From positions 1 through 64,000 of IMG/VR virus record IMGVR_UViG_3300046782_000218: a DNA stretch of 64,000 bases; one strand, given 5' to 3'. The position numbers and the translations under genes were made by a program. The notes under the pieces are model-generated. The model worked only from the letters and a program-made list of their open reading frames with translations. It was not told where the DNA came from and made no database searches. Positions 21,774 to 29,755 of the stretch are shown piece after piece. Position 1 is the first letter of the stretch; every line of letters starts with the position of its first letter. Source of the stretch: a virus.

Positions 21774-24551
21774 TTAGTTGAGGCTGCTCCGGTCGATGAT
21801 CACGGCCTGAGCACGAGTAAGCTTGCTGGGGTCGCGAACTTCCTCGGCCCCCACCTCGATGTTGACTCGGGTGAGGATCGATTGGGCAATGTGGTTCGGC
21901 AGACGCCTGTAGCGAGCTTTCGACCTCTTGACACCGGAGTCCGAGTTGGCTCGGTCGATCTCCATCATCGTCCAGTCAACGCCGCGTTCACCTGCCTTAC
22001 CTCCGACCATGCCGAGGCGGGCAGCCTGGTCTTCAAGAGCAGCCGCCGTTTCCGTGCGATCCGACACCTTGCCTCGGCGGTGCTGGTTCCACCACACCGC
22101 CAAATTCTCGGTGTGCACCCAGATGTGGTCGGCCTGATCCGCACTACCTGGAGCCGGTCCAATCAGTACCGGCGTCGGTACCCCGTAATGAGGAGCCCTG
22201 TCGGCACGGATCGGCCTGGCCATCGGCCCGATTACCGTCAACACCTCGGGAATCAGCTTCATGGTGAGAGCGTTCTCATCGCCCGTGTCCTTGACACCCG
22301 TTGACCATTCGTCCACTCGCTTGATGTGGGTATCGTCTCCGGTGATGTCGGCCAAGATCCTGGCTCCCACCCGCATCACGGCCATCTTGTCGGCATGACG
22401 CCCAGAGCTGGCCGAGTTGGATCGCGTGCGCAGTTCAGAGAACTCGGGCAGCCTGGCCTCAGCGTACTTGAGGATTAGCTGCACCAACGCCCCTGAGAAG
22501 ACGGTCAGACCCTCGCTGGTGTTATACCGGTCCATCATGTCGAGGACGTCGTCCCACTGGGGCTTGCTCGGGTCCTTCTTGGATTTACGTCCCTTGGGGT
22601 TGGGCAGCCCCATGGTTACGATTCGGTCGGACAAGGCTTTGTCTTCCAGCAGGCTAGAACCTTCCATAGAGATCCAAACCGGTGCCAGCAGCCGTGACTT
22701 TACTGTGGACAGTTTGTCCTCGCCGACCTTATCCGCCGCACCTTCGACCGTGGCCTGACGCAACAGCTCCTTGATGTTGTCCACGTTGTCTGCGTCGTCA
22801 ATGTGGACAGGAGCACCTCGATGGGCTGTCATCGCGTTGCGGATGCTAGCCATGGTGCCGATGCCGCCCTCTTTGGTGCGGTTGCCGAACAGCTGGTGGA
22901 TGAGTTGCGCGAACCCCTTGGACTTGCCCGACTCGCTGGCTGCCTGCACTAGGAAAATCGGGAACAGCGACGACTTGCGCACGAGCTGGCCCTTAATGAC
23001 ACCAGCCACCATCCACGAAGTGAACACCGAGGTGAACGTCTCATCGTGGAACGTCAACACTTCGCGAAGCACCGACCTGGTCTCGTGCTCCGGCCGAGCG
23101 TGGCCGTAGAAATGGTCAACCAGGTTATTGTTGGCCAAACTGCGTGATGGCCGTACCTTCGGGTTGATTGTGATGTTGTCCTTGGTGATGACCCCTTCGT
23201 AAGTAACGAACCCGGCGGCTTGGTCGTCCCAGCCGAGGTGATCGATGACCCGGCAATCGACCGGGTTCTGTGATCTCATGAATCGCTGCAGCCGTACGCC
23301 CGGTGATCCGTGAGCGTCCCGGTCGTCAGTGAAGAACAGCGAACACTGATAGCCAGCCGCCCACGCCCGGAGAGCCGACGTGCTGATCAGAGTCTTTGAC
23401 GGAAGGTCGATGTCACCGAAGATCACGCCATCATCTCGGAGCAGATCAACCACCCAGATGGTCTCTCCGTTCGAGGTGTTGACGCTGGTGGCTGTGACCT
23501 CGAAGTCGCTGAAAGTTACGATCTCGACTTCCTTGCCCTTCTTGGACACGAAGTCACGCCGGGTAGCATACCCGATCTTTCCGTCAGTGCGAGGGAACAG
23601 ACCTCCCGGAGCCATCGACATGGGATTGCCGTAGTTCTCGGCCGGAGACTCGTCGGCCTGCGGTTCCGCTGCGCTGATATCAGGTGGCCTGAACCCTTTG
23701 TTAGCGCGTTCCTCGGAATCCAGCCGCCAAATGCGGTTGAGTTTCTCCAGCACGACATTACGACCGATGGGCTGGTCCGACATGGCGTCGATGGCCACAG
23801 CCAATTCAGCTGCGTCGTCTCGGGTAAGACCGTCCTTCCCGTGGGCGACGGCCGACAGTTTACCAATCAGTTGGGTTACCCAGTTGTCTCCGCGACCTGC
23901 ATCATCGGACGGCAGCCTGGCCAGGTCGGCGATGGTGACTCGCGGTTTACCATTTTGAGACCAGGGCAGATTTTCCTTCCGCAAGCACTCAGGGGCATCA
24001 AGCAACTCGCCGTCAACCCACTTGTAGTCAAGGCCGCTACGGTGACGCGAAGGAGGTAGAACTACACCCCCACCATCGCCCCGAAAGTCGTAACCCATCG
24101 AGTTGTCGGAGTGTCCAGGCCACGGACGGTTGTCGTTGTCGGCGATCCGAAAATGAAGATGGAACTTGGTGCCGCCGTCTCGACCGGTACTGACCTTGAG
24201 CGCACGGTCGAAAATGTCGTCGCCGATCAGCTCACGCCACTTGTCAACAGCATCGTTGCCGTCGAGGTCGAGGACAACGCGCTTGGACACCTGGCCCGTG
24301 GCTACCCACAAACCTTGAGCCGGGAACGTAGAAGTGTCGAAGACGCGAGCAAGATCCGGCCACGTGGGGCGGCCAATCTTGATCCAATCTTCGCCCCACT
24401 GAATCCCCGACTGTCCGGGGTGTTTGTTGCCCAAGTTGAGGGGAAACACCTGCAGCCCCTGTTCGGCGTACAGTCTCCACTGTTCCGTGAACTTGGTGAC
24501 TTGAACCGAAGCCGCTTGCGCCCCTGACCCGTCTACTGTATTCTGGGACAC
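21774..24551 (-). CDS. Primase-polymerase/ATPase replication protein
   Basis: 925 residues, GTG start with GGGAGGG upstream. The N-terminal 200 residues match the bifunctional primase/polymerase (AEP) fold: WVATG, VVLDLDGND (Asp95, Asp97), GTKFHLHFR, then DFRGDGGGVVLPPSRHRSG. The middle is a DUF927-like domain. Walker A is AASESGKSKG (537-546) and Walker B PVHIDDADN (581-589). It would prime and unwind DNA at the origin. The repeat array right after its stop fits a protein that acts on its neighbouring origin. Leader of about 140 nt from the promoter at 24697-24726. Confidence 0.85.
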   Translation of the reverse strand: MSQNTVDGSGAQAASVQVTKFTEQWRLYAEQGLQVFPLNLGNKHPGQSGIQWGEDWIKIGRPTWPDLARVFDTSTFPAQGLWVATGQVSKRVVLDLDGNDAVDKWRELIGDDIFDRALKVSTGRDGGTKFHLHFRIADNDNRPWPGHSDNSMGYDFRGDGGGVVLPPSRHRSGLDYKWVDGELLDAPECLRKENLPWSQNGKPRVTIADLARLPSDDAGRGDNWVTQLIGKLSAVAHGKDGLTRDDAAELAVAIDAMSDQPIGRNVVLEKLNRIWRLDSEERANKGFRPPDISAAEPQADESPAENYGNPMSMAPGGLFPRTDGKIGYATRRDFVSKKGKEVEIVTFSDFEVTATSVNTSNGETIWVVDLLRDDGVIFGDIDLPSKTLISTSALRAWAAGYQCSLFFTDDRDAHGSPGVRLQRFMRSQNPVDCRVIDHLGWDDQAAGFVTYEGVITKDNITINPKVRPSRSLANNNLVDHFYGHARPEHETRSVLREVLTFHDETFTSVFTSWMVAGVIKGQLVRKSSLFPIFLVQAASESGKSKGFAQLIHQLFGNRTKEGGIGTMASIRNAMTAHRGAPVHIDDADNVDNIKELLRQATVEGAADKVGEDKLSTVKSRLLAPVWISMEGSSLLEDKALSDRIVTMGLPNPKGRKSKKDPSKPQWDDVLDMMDRYNTSEGLTVFSGALVQLILKYAEARLPEFSELRTRSNSASSGRHADKMAVMRVGARILADITGDDTHIKRVDEWSTGVKDTGDENALTMKLIPEVLTVIGPMARPIRADRAPHYGVPTPVLIGPAPGSADQADHIWVHTENLAVWWNQHRRGKVSDRTETAAALEDQAARLGMVGGKAGERGVDWTMMEIDRANSDSGVKRSKARYRRLPNHIAQSILTRVNIEVGAEEVRDPSKLTRAQAVIIDRSSLN

Positions 24552-24612
24552 GCGTATCCCTCCCCGGGTGGCTAGCAGTATGGCCGCTGCTTCACCCGAT
24601 AGCGGTGCTATT

Positions 24613-24652
24613 GACGCCCCCGGTGATTACTGTGAGGTACCCCGGGGGCGTC
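24613..24652 (-). other. Hairpin in the primase leader
   Basis: 11-bp perfect stem (24613-24623 with 24642-24652) between promoter and primase start. Probably regulatory (attenuator or stability element). Confidence 0.45.
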
Positions 24653-24696
24653 GCTGTGTTATCAAGCTTTCTCGCTAGTGGTTACCCGGAGACCCT

Positions 24697-24726
24697 ATCG
24701 TACCACGAGATGCGGCTCTCGCACAA
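24697..24726 (-). promoter_or_regulatory. Primase promoter (TTGTGC-N18-TACGAT)
   Basis: -35 at 24721-24726; -10 at 24697-24702 with extended TGG. Confidence 0.65.
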
Positions 24727-24925
24727 CGATACTACAATCTTAGCGGACTGCTTGCGGATACCGCGACGCTCCGTGGCCCCTGGGAGCGCCTCTCTCCCCC
24801 ACCCCGGTACTCGGTGCCCAGCACAGGGGGAGAGGTCGCGGGAGACCCCCTCCCGCGTCGCGGCGGTACCAGCGCGCCCCCTGGCCCTGGTGCGGGCGGA
24901 GGGGGCGCGCTGGAGAGGGCTGGAG
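24727..24925. other. Noncoding, strongly structured 200 bp
   Basis: No gene is seen here. Several GC stems stand out: 24791-24800 with 24825-24834, an 11-bp stem 24871-24881 with 24901-24911 (likely terminator of the 24926-25351 gene), and a short palindrome near 24839-24856. Bases 24831-24850 occur again inside the portal gene (61820-61839). Confidence 0.45.
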
Positions 24926-25351
24926 TCACTCAGGGTCGGCAGAACCGCCCTCCCGGATTTCCGGGAAATTGCGATTGAATTCGTTGATCAGGTGTTCGAC
25001 CTCATCCGGGCTTACCGGCTTGATGACCCTTAGCAGTCGTTGATCGGGAGTCGGCTTGGGCATCAGGTTGAACCTCTCTTCTGAGGTCAGCGCGTGCCGC
25101 GTCTGGGTGAGAGTGTCCGGCCGATCTACCCTGACGGCATCTTCCTGACGACTGTAACCCCAACCGGCCCTTCGAAAATGTCTCATCGCGAGATCTATCA
25201 CCTTGGACTCCAAGGACGATATCAGCACGCCGTTGAGGGTGTACCTGACGCCGATACACACGACAACCGACCGGCCGAACACCGCCTCTACCTCCTGGAA
25301 CACCTTGGACAACACTGGGGCAGACTCGATGATGGAACGAGAGTACGTCAT
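24926..25351 (-). CDS. Hypothetical protein, 141 aa, leaderless
   Basis: ATG 25351 is six bases after a TTTACT -10, so the mRNA probably begins at the ATG. The middle has strands (SVVVCIGVRYTLNGVLISSL) and a helix (KVIDLAMRHFRRAGW). The C-terminus is helical and acidic. No known domain. Last gene before the structured spacer. Confidence 0.55.
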   Translation of the reverse strand: MTYSRSIIESAPVLSKVFQEVEAVFGRSVVVCIGVRYTLNGVLISSLESKVIDLAMRHFRRAGWGYSRQEDAVRVDRPDTLTQTRHALTSEERFNLMPKPTPDQRLLRVIKPVSPDEVEHLINEFNRNFPEIREGGSADPE

Positions 25352-25357
25352 GCCCTT

Positions 25358-25387
25358 AGTAAAACACTCCTGTTGCGCAGCCGTCAA
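25358..25387 (-). promoter_or_regulatory. Leaderless promoter (TTGACG-N18-TTTACT)
   Basis: -35 at 25382-25387, -10 at 25358-25363, ATG six bases further. Confidence 0.5.
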
Positions 25388-25654
25388 TTACCCTGTTCGC
25401 TCGGGCCAATGCCAGGTCCGGCTCTGCTTGGTGACCTCGTCGTGACACACCGCGCGTAGGCTTACGCACTTGGTCGGCAGCATCACGTGCAACGCCACCC
25501 ACTCGGACCCCTCGACGCTTGGAATGATCTCTTCGTCGGGAAGGAAATTACCCTCTTCCCAAATTCGAGTGATCACTGCGGCTCGGCAGTGCGTTTCTCT
25601 GACCTGAATGTCGGTGTCCACAAAGTGGACCATGCGGCCTACGCTCGGTGTCAT
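25388..25654 (-). CDS. Conserved actinophage-type small protein ending WHWPE
   Basis: ATGA overlap. The pattern GRMVHFVD, then HCRAAVITRIWEEG, VALHVMLPTKCVSL and a final TWHWPE matches a small beta-barrel-like family that is common in actinobacteria and their phages and has no assigned role. 88 residues. Confidence 0.65.
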   Translation of the reverse strand: MTPSVGRMVHFVDTDIQVRETHCRAAVITRIWEEGNFLPDEEIIPSVEGSEWVALHVMLPTKCVSLRAVCHDEVTKQSRTWHWPERTG

Positions 25655-25872
25655 CGGTTCCACATTCCCGAAGCGATCTCGATGGCCAGGTCGTACAGCA
25701 TTTTGCGCTCCACCTCGGCGTCGTACCGATCCTTCTTTTCCTTGTCATTCATGTCCGGACTCATCTCCTGGCACCTGAACCAGAAGTCAAGCGTCGTCTC
25801 CCAGCAGTCCAGTTCCATGGGGTGGTAGTCTCCGTGCAGGAGGCAATACCCCGTCGCGGTGTCGGTCTTCAT
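25651..25872 (-). CDS. Hypothetical protein, 73 aa
   Basis: ATG with GAGGAA upstream; overlaps neighbours on both sides. Cys/His pairs near the N-terminus (YCLLHGDYH, LDCW) could bind metal. A charged helix follows. No family is recognised. Confidence 0.55.
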   Translation of the reverse strand: MKTDTATGYCLLHGDYHPMELDCWETTLDFWFRCQEMSPDMNDKEKKDRYDAEVERKMLYDLAIEIASGMWNR

Positions 25873-25875
25873 AGT

Positions 25876-26247
25876 TCATTCCTCGTCGTGCTCAGTGACG
25901 GCTCTGCGCAGTATGTCCTGACAGTGGGTGGTGGCCGTGCGGATCTCCAGGATATCAGCCCGCTCGTTCCAGTACTTAACCCGCTCCGCCAATTCTTCAA
26001 ACAAGCCCCGACGTTTCTTTGCCCACTGCGTCAGGCGCCGGTTTTGACTTTCCAGGTCGGATACCCGACTTTCCAGCTGCGCTAGTTGTTCCAGCCCCAG
26101 CCTAAGCCGAGTGGCCTCGTAGCTACTGAGCTTGTCCCGTTCTGCTCGGTCGGCCAGCGCCCTCATTTGCTCCATGGTTACCGGCACGTTTTCCCGTGCG
26201 CTTGGCTCTTCCCAACCATCCGCCCACGGCCTAGCCTTCTTGGGCAC
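25876..26247 (-). CDS. Coiled-coil protein, 123 aa
   Basis: GTG with a strong AAGGAGG site inside the DUF4031 gene's end. A basic N-terminus is followed by a long coiled coil (about residues 25-85, LEQLAQLESRVSDLESQNRR) and a second helix. Possibly a structural adaptor in replication. No family is recognised. Confidence 0.6.
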   Translation of the reverse strand: MPKKARPWADGWEEPSARENVPVTMEQMRALADRAERDKLSSYEATRLRLGLEQLAQLESRVSDLESQNRRLTQWAKKRRGLFEELAERVKYWNERADILEIRTATTHCQDILRRAVTEHDEE

Positions 26248-26530
26248 CGAGCGCCTCCTTGCGACGCTTGCTGATGATCTCGCCCATCTTGTGCATGTCC
26301 ACCGGGACGGCCCCCGACCGTATTGCCAAAACGCGTTTGGTCGGTACGATGTCGTAGTGCCAGGTGACGCCGTCCTTGTTCTGGAACCATGACCGCTTAA
26401 GCCCGATCAACTCGGCCATTTCGTGCAGCTCGTCCATAGTGTCAGCGGTCATGTGACACCATTTGGCGTGACCCAACAGCTGTTTGACCGTGTCCCCGTA
26501 GTCCACGATTTCGTCAACGTATACCACCAT
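26231..26530 (-). CDS. DUF4031 domain protein, 99 aa
   Basis: ATG 26530 with GGAGG upstream. The pattern VYVDEIVDYGD, WCHMTAD, DELHEMAELIGLKRSWFQ, HYDIVPTKRVLAIRSGAV is that of DUF4031. Its biochemical role is not known; the conserved Asp and His residues suggest a small hydrolase or metal-binding domain. Expressed from the recombination transcript past a hairpin at 26550-26593. Confidence 0.75.
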   Translation of the reverse strand: MVVYVDEIVDYGDTVKQLLGHAKWCHMTADTMDELHEMAELIGLKRSWFQNKDGVTWHYDIVPTKRVLAIRSGAVPVDMHKMGEIISKRRKEALGAQEG

Positions 26531-26549
26531 GTTGATGCCTCCAAACACG

Positions 26550-26593
26550 GCCGTGGCCGCCGTCTCCGGGGGGAAGAGAGCGGCGGCCACGGC
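26550..26593 (-). terminator. Hairpin terminator or attenuator
   Basis: 13-bp perfect stem (26550-26562 with 26581-26593) between the DUF669-like gene and the DUF4031 gene, with no promoter between them. Partial readthrough would set the level of the downstream genes. Confidence 0.55.
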
Positions 26594-26612
26594 GTCAAGG
26601 GGTGGTGGAACC

Positions 26613-27122
26613 TCAGAAAAGCGGTTCCTCGGTCGAGCCGCCGGTCACGGTGTCGGCACCGGGAGCCTCAGCGGGGTCGATCTTGCGCGGGCTGACGCCC
26701 AGGGTCTTGAGGGTCTCGTCGTCCGTGCCGGTCGGGCCGTCCTTGGGCAGCAGGCTCTCCAGGTTGTTGGACAGCTCGCCCATCCGGGCACCCTGGCCGA
26801 TGATCTGGTGGCCGACGACGCCCCGGACCTGACGGCCGATCAGGTCGTCGGTGTTCGTGGTGGTCGGGACCTCGAAGGCCGCGAAAACGGACTTGAGCCG
26901 GAAGAACGCGGCCTCGCTGAGCGAGGTGTTCTCGTAGAACCGGCGACCGGCGTTCTTCTGGCCCTCGGGGACGTCGAACCTCCACGACCAGTACGGCCCC
27001 TTCTGGCCCTCCTTGACGGTGACCTCGACGAGCTGCAGGAGATAGACCCCCGGGTCGAGGAGGGCGAACCCGTCCTCGGCGTTGTTGACCTTCTCGGCGA
27101 TGGTTTCGTTGAGCTGAGGCAT
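26613..27122 (-). CDS. DUF669-like protein, probable ssDNA-binding partner of recombinase
   Basis: ATG 27122 with AGGGAG upstream; 169 residues. GVYLLQLVEVTVKEGQKGPY, then WSWRFDVPEG and a helix FFRLKSVFAAFEVP, then GRQVRGVVGHQ resemble DUF669 proteins, which are found next to phage Sak4-type recombinases and RecB-like nucleases. The C-terminus is acidic and disordered, ending STEEPLF, as in ssDNA-binding proteins. Immediately downstream of the Sak4-like gene. Confidence 0.65.
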   Translation of the reverse strand: MPQLNETIAEKVNNAEDGFALLDPGVYLLQLVEVTVKEGQKGPYWSWRFDVPEGQKNAGRRFYENTSLSEAAFFRLKSVFAAFEVPTTTNTDDLIGRQVRGVVGHQIIGQGARMGELSNNLESLLPKDGPTGTDDETLKTLGVSPRKIDPAEAPGADTVTGGSTEEPLF

Positions 27123-27204
27123 TGACTGCGCTCCCTGATGTGTGCTAAACTTGGCTTGACGGATGTTTTCTGCCCGACTGTCCCCGGGCCGGGGTTGTTC
27201 TACC

Positions 27205-27234
27205 ATCCTACCATGCCGTGTGTTCTGTGCACAA
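27205..27234 (-). promoter_or_regulatory. Promoter of the DUF669-like gene (TTGTGC-N18-TAGGAT)
   Basis: -35 at 27229-27234, -10 at 27205-27210, extended TGG. Confidence 0.65.
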
Positions 27235-27251
27235 TTACTGCACGTTACCGG

Positions 27252-28106
27252 TTAGGTAGAAGAGATCGCCGCGTTGGCGTTGGTACGAGCGCGGTAGGCT
27301 TCCTGGTACGGGTCCCCGGGAACGTCGCCGTCCTCGTTGACGTACTGCACGACCCTGTCGAACGTGGGGTTGACGAACGTGGACGGGAACACCCCGTACC
27401 GGTCCTTGCCACGGAATCGACCGGTGGGCACGGTGCTGGCCACGAACCTGGACAGGTCGCCGTCCTCGGTGTCCTCCTGACGGGTGCAGAACACCGCGTC
27501 GACGTAACCGATCAGGTCGGTGGAGAACGCCGGAGTAAGCGCCGGTCGGTAGAACACGCCGCCCGCGTCGTTGTCGACTTCCCGCTTGTCCAGGCAGACG
27601 AACGCCACATGGCACGGAAGGTCACGGAGACGACGGGCGACCCGTCGACACATCTCCGTCATCTTGCCCTGCTCCTTGATGTCCACCTCGAACGGGTCCA
27701 CGATCATGGTAGCCGCTCGCTTGGCGTTGCGCGTGTCCACGATGTCTTCGATGAACCGCTTCTGCAGCTCGGTGAACGAGTCGATGATGATGCCGACCAG
27801 CCGGTCCGCCGGATCGAGGTCGCCAGCCGCCAACTGCTCGGCTTCCTTGATCAGCTTGGCTTCCATCTGACCGGTGAGCTTGTTCATGGCGTCGAAGTTG
27901 GAAACCGGGTACGGGTGGATGTTCTCCACCGGTACGCCCATTCGCCGCAGGGGCCTCTTCTTGAGACCCGACTCGCAGTCGATGGCAACCACGTGGCCGC
28001 TCAGCTTGGCCATGTGAGCCGCATCGGTGCTCTTACCGGAACCGCCAGGCCCGAAATACAGGGCGTTGACGTATTCCTCCGTATCCGCCAGAGACGGAAG
28101 TGCCAT
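27252..28106 (-). CDS. Sak4-like RecA-fold ATPase
   Basis: 284 residues, ATG with AAGGAG upstream. Walker A GPGGSGKST (19-27); Walker B strand VGIIIDSFTE (about 104-113); then a RecA-like core (CHVAFVCLDKREVDND). The protein matches phage Sak4-type single-strand annealing/recombination ATPases. It forms a recombination set with the DUF669-like gene downstream and the RecB/Cas4-like nuclease upstream. Confidence 0.8.
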   Translation of the reverse strand: MALPSLADTEEYVNALYFGPGGSGKSTDAAHMAKLSGHVVAIDCESGLKKRPLRRMGVPVENIHPYPVSNFDAMNKLTGQMEAKLIKEAEQLAAGDLDPADRLVGIIIDSFTELQKRFIEDIVDTRNAKRAATMIVDPFEVDIKEQGKMTEMCRRVARRLRDLPCHVAFVCLDKREVDNDAGGVFYRPALTPAFSTDLIGYVDAVFCTRQEDTEDGDLSRFVASTVPTGRFRGKDRYGVFPSTFVNPTFDRVVQYVNEDGDVPGDPYQEAYRARTNANAAISST

Positions 28107-28135
28107 TGTTTGATTCTCCTTCATCCTGCAAGACA

Positions 28136-28151
28136 CCGGTATTTCTACCGG
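28136..28151 (-). other. GAAA-tetraloop hairpin before the Sak4-like gene
   Basis: 6-bp stem closed by a GAAA loop on the minus strand, about 30 bases before the ATG. May stabilise or cap the processed mRNA. Confidence 0.4.
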
Positions 28152-28225
28152 CCGCGTGCGGTAAGGGAACGTCGAATCCCTACCCAAGTGTACTAGCCTG
28201 GGTGCGAACCTGCTACCGCCGTTCC

Positions 28226-28244
28226 GACCCCTGATCAGGGGGTC
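28226..28244 (-). terminator. Hairpin at the end of the RNA region
   Basis: Near-palindromic GACCCCTGATCAGGGGGTC; likely 3' end of the tRNA-like transcript. Confidence 0.45.
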
Positions 28245-28274
28245 AGTCCAAGAGACCTCTGCAGCGGTCTCCGT

Positions 28275-28338
28275 GGTGTGGACGGGATTCGAACCCGCGC
28301 CTCCGATGCCTCGGTGCTCTGCCATTGAGCTACACACC
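28275..28338 (-). ncRNA. tRNA-like element A without a normal anticodon loop
   Basis: 64 nt. A 6-bp acceptor stem (GGTGTG with CACACC), T8-A9, a D-arm (GCTC/GAGC) and a normal T-arm (GCGGG-TTCGAAT-CCCGT) are present. Between base 26 and the T-arm there are only 16 nt instead of about 22. The anticodon arm is a 4-bp mini-stem CCGA/TCGG with the loop GGCA, so it has no seven-base anticodon loop and cannot decode. Confidence 0.55.
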
Positions 28339-28398
28339 CGTCAAGTGCCCTCGACGTTTACCATTTCCTGCTGGTTAGGCTAGGAAACTTTGACGACC

Positions 28399-28466
28399 GG
28401 TAGAGATGAACACCAACTCCGTCGAGTGGGGATCGATTAGGAGACTTTTACAGTGCCACCTCTACC
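28399..28466 (-). ncRNA. Possible tRNA-like element I
   Basis: A perfect 7-bp closing stem (GGTAGAG with CTCTACC) encloses 54 nt, the size of a short tRNA. No normal T-loop or anticodon loop is seen, so this is a weak call. Confidence 0.3.
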
Positions 28467-28474
28467 AGCGCCGT

Positions 28475-28549
28475 GGACAGGTGAGGACTTGAACCTCGTC
28501 GGCCCGATCGCCAGCTCCCGTGTTTGCAACACGTCGACTGAGACCGTCC
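28475..28549 (-). tRNA. Degenerate tRNA-Cys(GCA)-like element B
   Basis: 75 nt. Acceptor GGACGG with CTGTCC (one wobble), T-arm CGAGG-TTCAAGT-CCTCA, anticodon loop TTGCAAA on a 4-bp stem CGTG/CACG, which reads Cys. The D-arm is reduced to 8 nt and the variable region is about 20 nt long, so the shape is abnormal. Confidence 0.4.
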
Positions 28550-28604
28550 TTTGCCTGATGGCCCGACCTACTGGGCCCTGCCCTTGATTGAGTTGTTTTG
28601 ACGT

Positions 28605-28650
28605 GGCGGCTCCGGTGTCGTACCGACTTTGACGTCGGGCCGGAGCCGCC
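28605..28650 (-). ncRNA. Long RNA hairpin H
   Basis: 11-bp perfect stem (28605-28615 with 28640-28650) with a second inner stem CCGAC/GTCGG on the RNA. Not followed by T residues. Confidence 0.45.
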
Positions 28651-28666
28651 ATCGGGCGACTTTCTT

Positions 28667-28729
28667 GCACCACCCGGCAAGGCCAATCCGGGTCCCGGGG
28701 CCGGTCTGCCTAAACAAACCACCCGGTGC
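28667..28729 (-). ncRNA. Structured RNA element G
   Basis: A 5-bp closing stem (GCACC with GGTGC) and an inner CCGGG/CCCGG hairpin, 63 nt, three bases from tRNA-like element C. No T-loop. Confidence 0.3.
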
Positions 28730-28731
28730 GT

Positions 28732-28797
28732 GATGTGAACGGGATTCGAACCCGCATCCCCGATGCCTCGGTGCTCTTGCCGTTGAGCTATCACATC
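28732..28797 (-). ncRNA. tRNA-like element C without a normal anticodon loop
   Basis: 66 nt. The acceptor stem is a perfect 7 bp (GATGTGA with TCACATC). T8-A9, D-arm GCTC/GAGC and T-arm GCGGG-TTCGAAT-CCCGT are all in place. The anticodon arm is the same mini-hairpin as in element A (CCGA-GGCA-TCGG). The rest is so well kept that random decay of the anticodon arm is unlikely. Confidence 0.6.
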
Positions 28798-28851
28798 GGC
28801 CGGATGCCTCCGGCTTTTACCATGCCCGCGTGTTAGGCTGGGCAGTCTGTG

Positions 28852-28968
28852 TCAGTGCGGGTGGCCGTCCTCGCGGGCGGGCTGGTCCTCCCACTGCGGC
28901 GGGGCCTCGTCGTCGGTCTCCTCGTGCTCGTCGCCCTTGACGATGCTGCCGGTGATCTTGAGCTTCAT
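28852..28968 (-). CDS. Acidic microprotein, 38 aa
   Basis: ATG 28968 with GGGG at some distance. The product is acidic (Asp/Glu-rich) with PPQWEDQPA near the end. It lies between the RNA elements and has its own promoter. No family is recognised. Confidence 0.45.
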   Translation of the reverse strand: MKLKITGSIVKGDEHEETDDEAPPQWEDQPAREDGHPH

Positions 28969-29013
28969 CGACTACCCCAATTCCCGAGGACCCTGTGCCC
29001 TCGTTCTGCGCCC

Positions 29014-29043
29014 ATTCTATCATGGGAGGGGTTGCTCTGTCTA
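29014..29043 (-). promoter_or_regulatory. Promoter (TAGACA-N18-TAGAAT)
   Basis: -35 at 29038-29043 and -10 at 29014-29019, extended TGA. Drives the 38-aa gene and possibly RNA elements A-C, G and H. Confidence 0.6.
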
Positions 29044-29052
29044 CCCCTGCTG

Positions 29053-29307
29053 TCAGCCGGTCTTGGTGAGCGTCTTGCCCACCTCAGGCGCGGTCTCCAG
29101 CGCCTTGCGGATCGCGGCCTCGCGCCGCTTGGTCACCGCGATGTTCCAGCGCGCCGAGTAGATATTGACGCACTTCGAGCAGTTGTCCGGGCTGTGCCGG
29201 TCACCGCAAACGCGCTTCTTCCACGCCTTGCCGTTCCGGCGGTTGGAGTTGCTACCGGTCTCGACCAGCTTCTTCGCGGGTGCGGCCTTCTGCAGCGAAT
29301 TCGCCAT
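29053..29307 (-). CDS. Basic zinc-finger-like protein, 84 aa
   Basis: ATG 29307 with GAGGGG upstream. Very Lys/Arg-rich. A CGDRHSPDNCSKC segment (residues 34-46) can bind one zinc. The C-terminal helix is basic. Placed inside the RNA region, it could bind RNA; that is only context. Confidence 0.55.
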   Translation of the reverse strand: MANSLQKAAPAKKLVETGSNSNRRNGKAWKKRVCGDRHSPDNCSKCVNIYSARWNIAVTKRREAAIRKALETAPEVGKTLTKTG

Positions 29308-29338
29308 TGCTAATCCCCTCGTCGTGTCCTGTGCCCCT

Positions 29339-29368
29339 ATTGTACCACGGGGGGTGTTGTGCTGTCTA
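29339..29368 (-). promoter_or_regulatory. Promoter (TAGACA-N18-TACAAT)
   Basis: -35 at 29363-29368 and -10 at 29339-29344, extended TGG. The -35 abuts tRNA-like element D. Confidence 0.65.
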
Positions 29369-29372
29369 GTGT

Positions 29373-29451
29373 GGACTCGACAGGATTCGAACCTGCAACC
29401 GCCGAGGTGGTGCCTCGGTCAACCAGCGTCTACCAATTCCGCCACGAGTCC
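29373..29451 (-). tRNA. Degenerate tRNA-Leu-like element D
   Basis: 79 nt. Perfect 7-bp acceptor (GGACTCG with CGAGTCC), Leu-type D region (GGCGGAATTGGTAGACGC) and T-arm GCAGG-TTCGAAT-CCTGT. The only 5+7+5 arm is CCGAG-GCACCAC-CTCGG, whose loop lacks U33, and seven extra bases precede it. No valid Leu anticodon is seen. Confidence 0.45.
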
Positions 29452-29487
29452 CGCTATTAAATTATGCCTTTGTGTAGTTGGTTTACC

Positions 29488-29532
29488 GGTCCACCGAGCA
29501 CCACCGTCCCCACGTAAAATGCTCGGTGGACC
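29488..29532 (-). ncRNA. Long RNA hairpin K
   Basis: 13-bp perfect stem (29488-29500 with 29520-29532), 19-nt loop. Followed by a smaller 7-bp hairpin at 29536-29563. Confidence 0.45.
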
Positions 29533-29639
29533 AGACCTCGGGCAGGGACCCCGTTACCCGAGGGGCGGGAGTCACTCGACGGGGGGGACGAGATCTTCCC
29601 TGCTAGTGGACGGTGGCGCGCACAACCGGGGGTCTGCGT

Positions 29640-29738
29640 GGTCGTATCAGGAATCGAACCTGCATTGCCCTACGCTGGTCCTTCAACGATTTCCCGGGTT
29701 AGTTGGGCTCGGGTGGCTTACCATTAGCCGAAACGACC
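29640..29738 (-). ncRNA. Enlarged tRNA-like element E
   Basis: 99 nt. Acceptor GGTCGT with ACGACC, D-arm GGC/GCC with TAATGGTAA loop, T-arm GCAGG-TTCGATT-CCTGA. About 55 nt lie between D-arm and T-arm and no standard anticodon arm is seen there. Confidence 0.4.
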
Positions 29739-29755
29739 TCGGTATTTAATTAGCT

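Noticed and set aside
27138-28196. 352-aa plus-strand open frame
   Set aside because: Antisense shadow of the Sak4-like ATPase.
28107-28337. Longer N-terminus of the Sak4-like protein up to 28337
   Set aside because: This reading would translate through tRNA-like element A. ATG 28106 has AAGGAG at the right distance.
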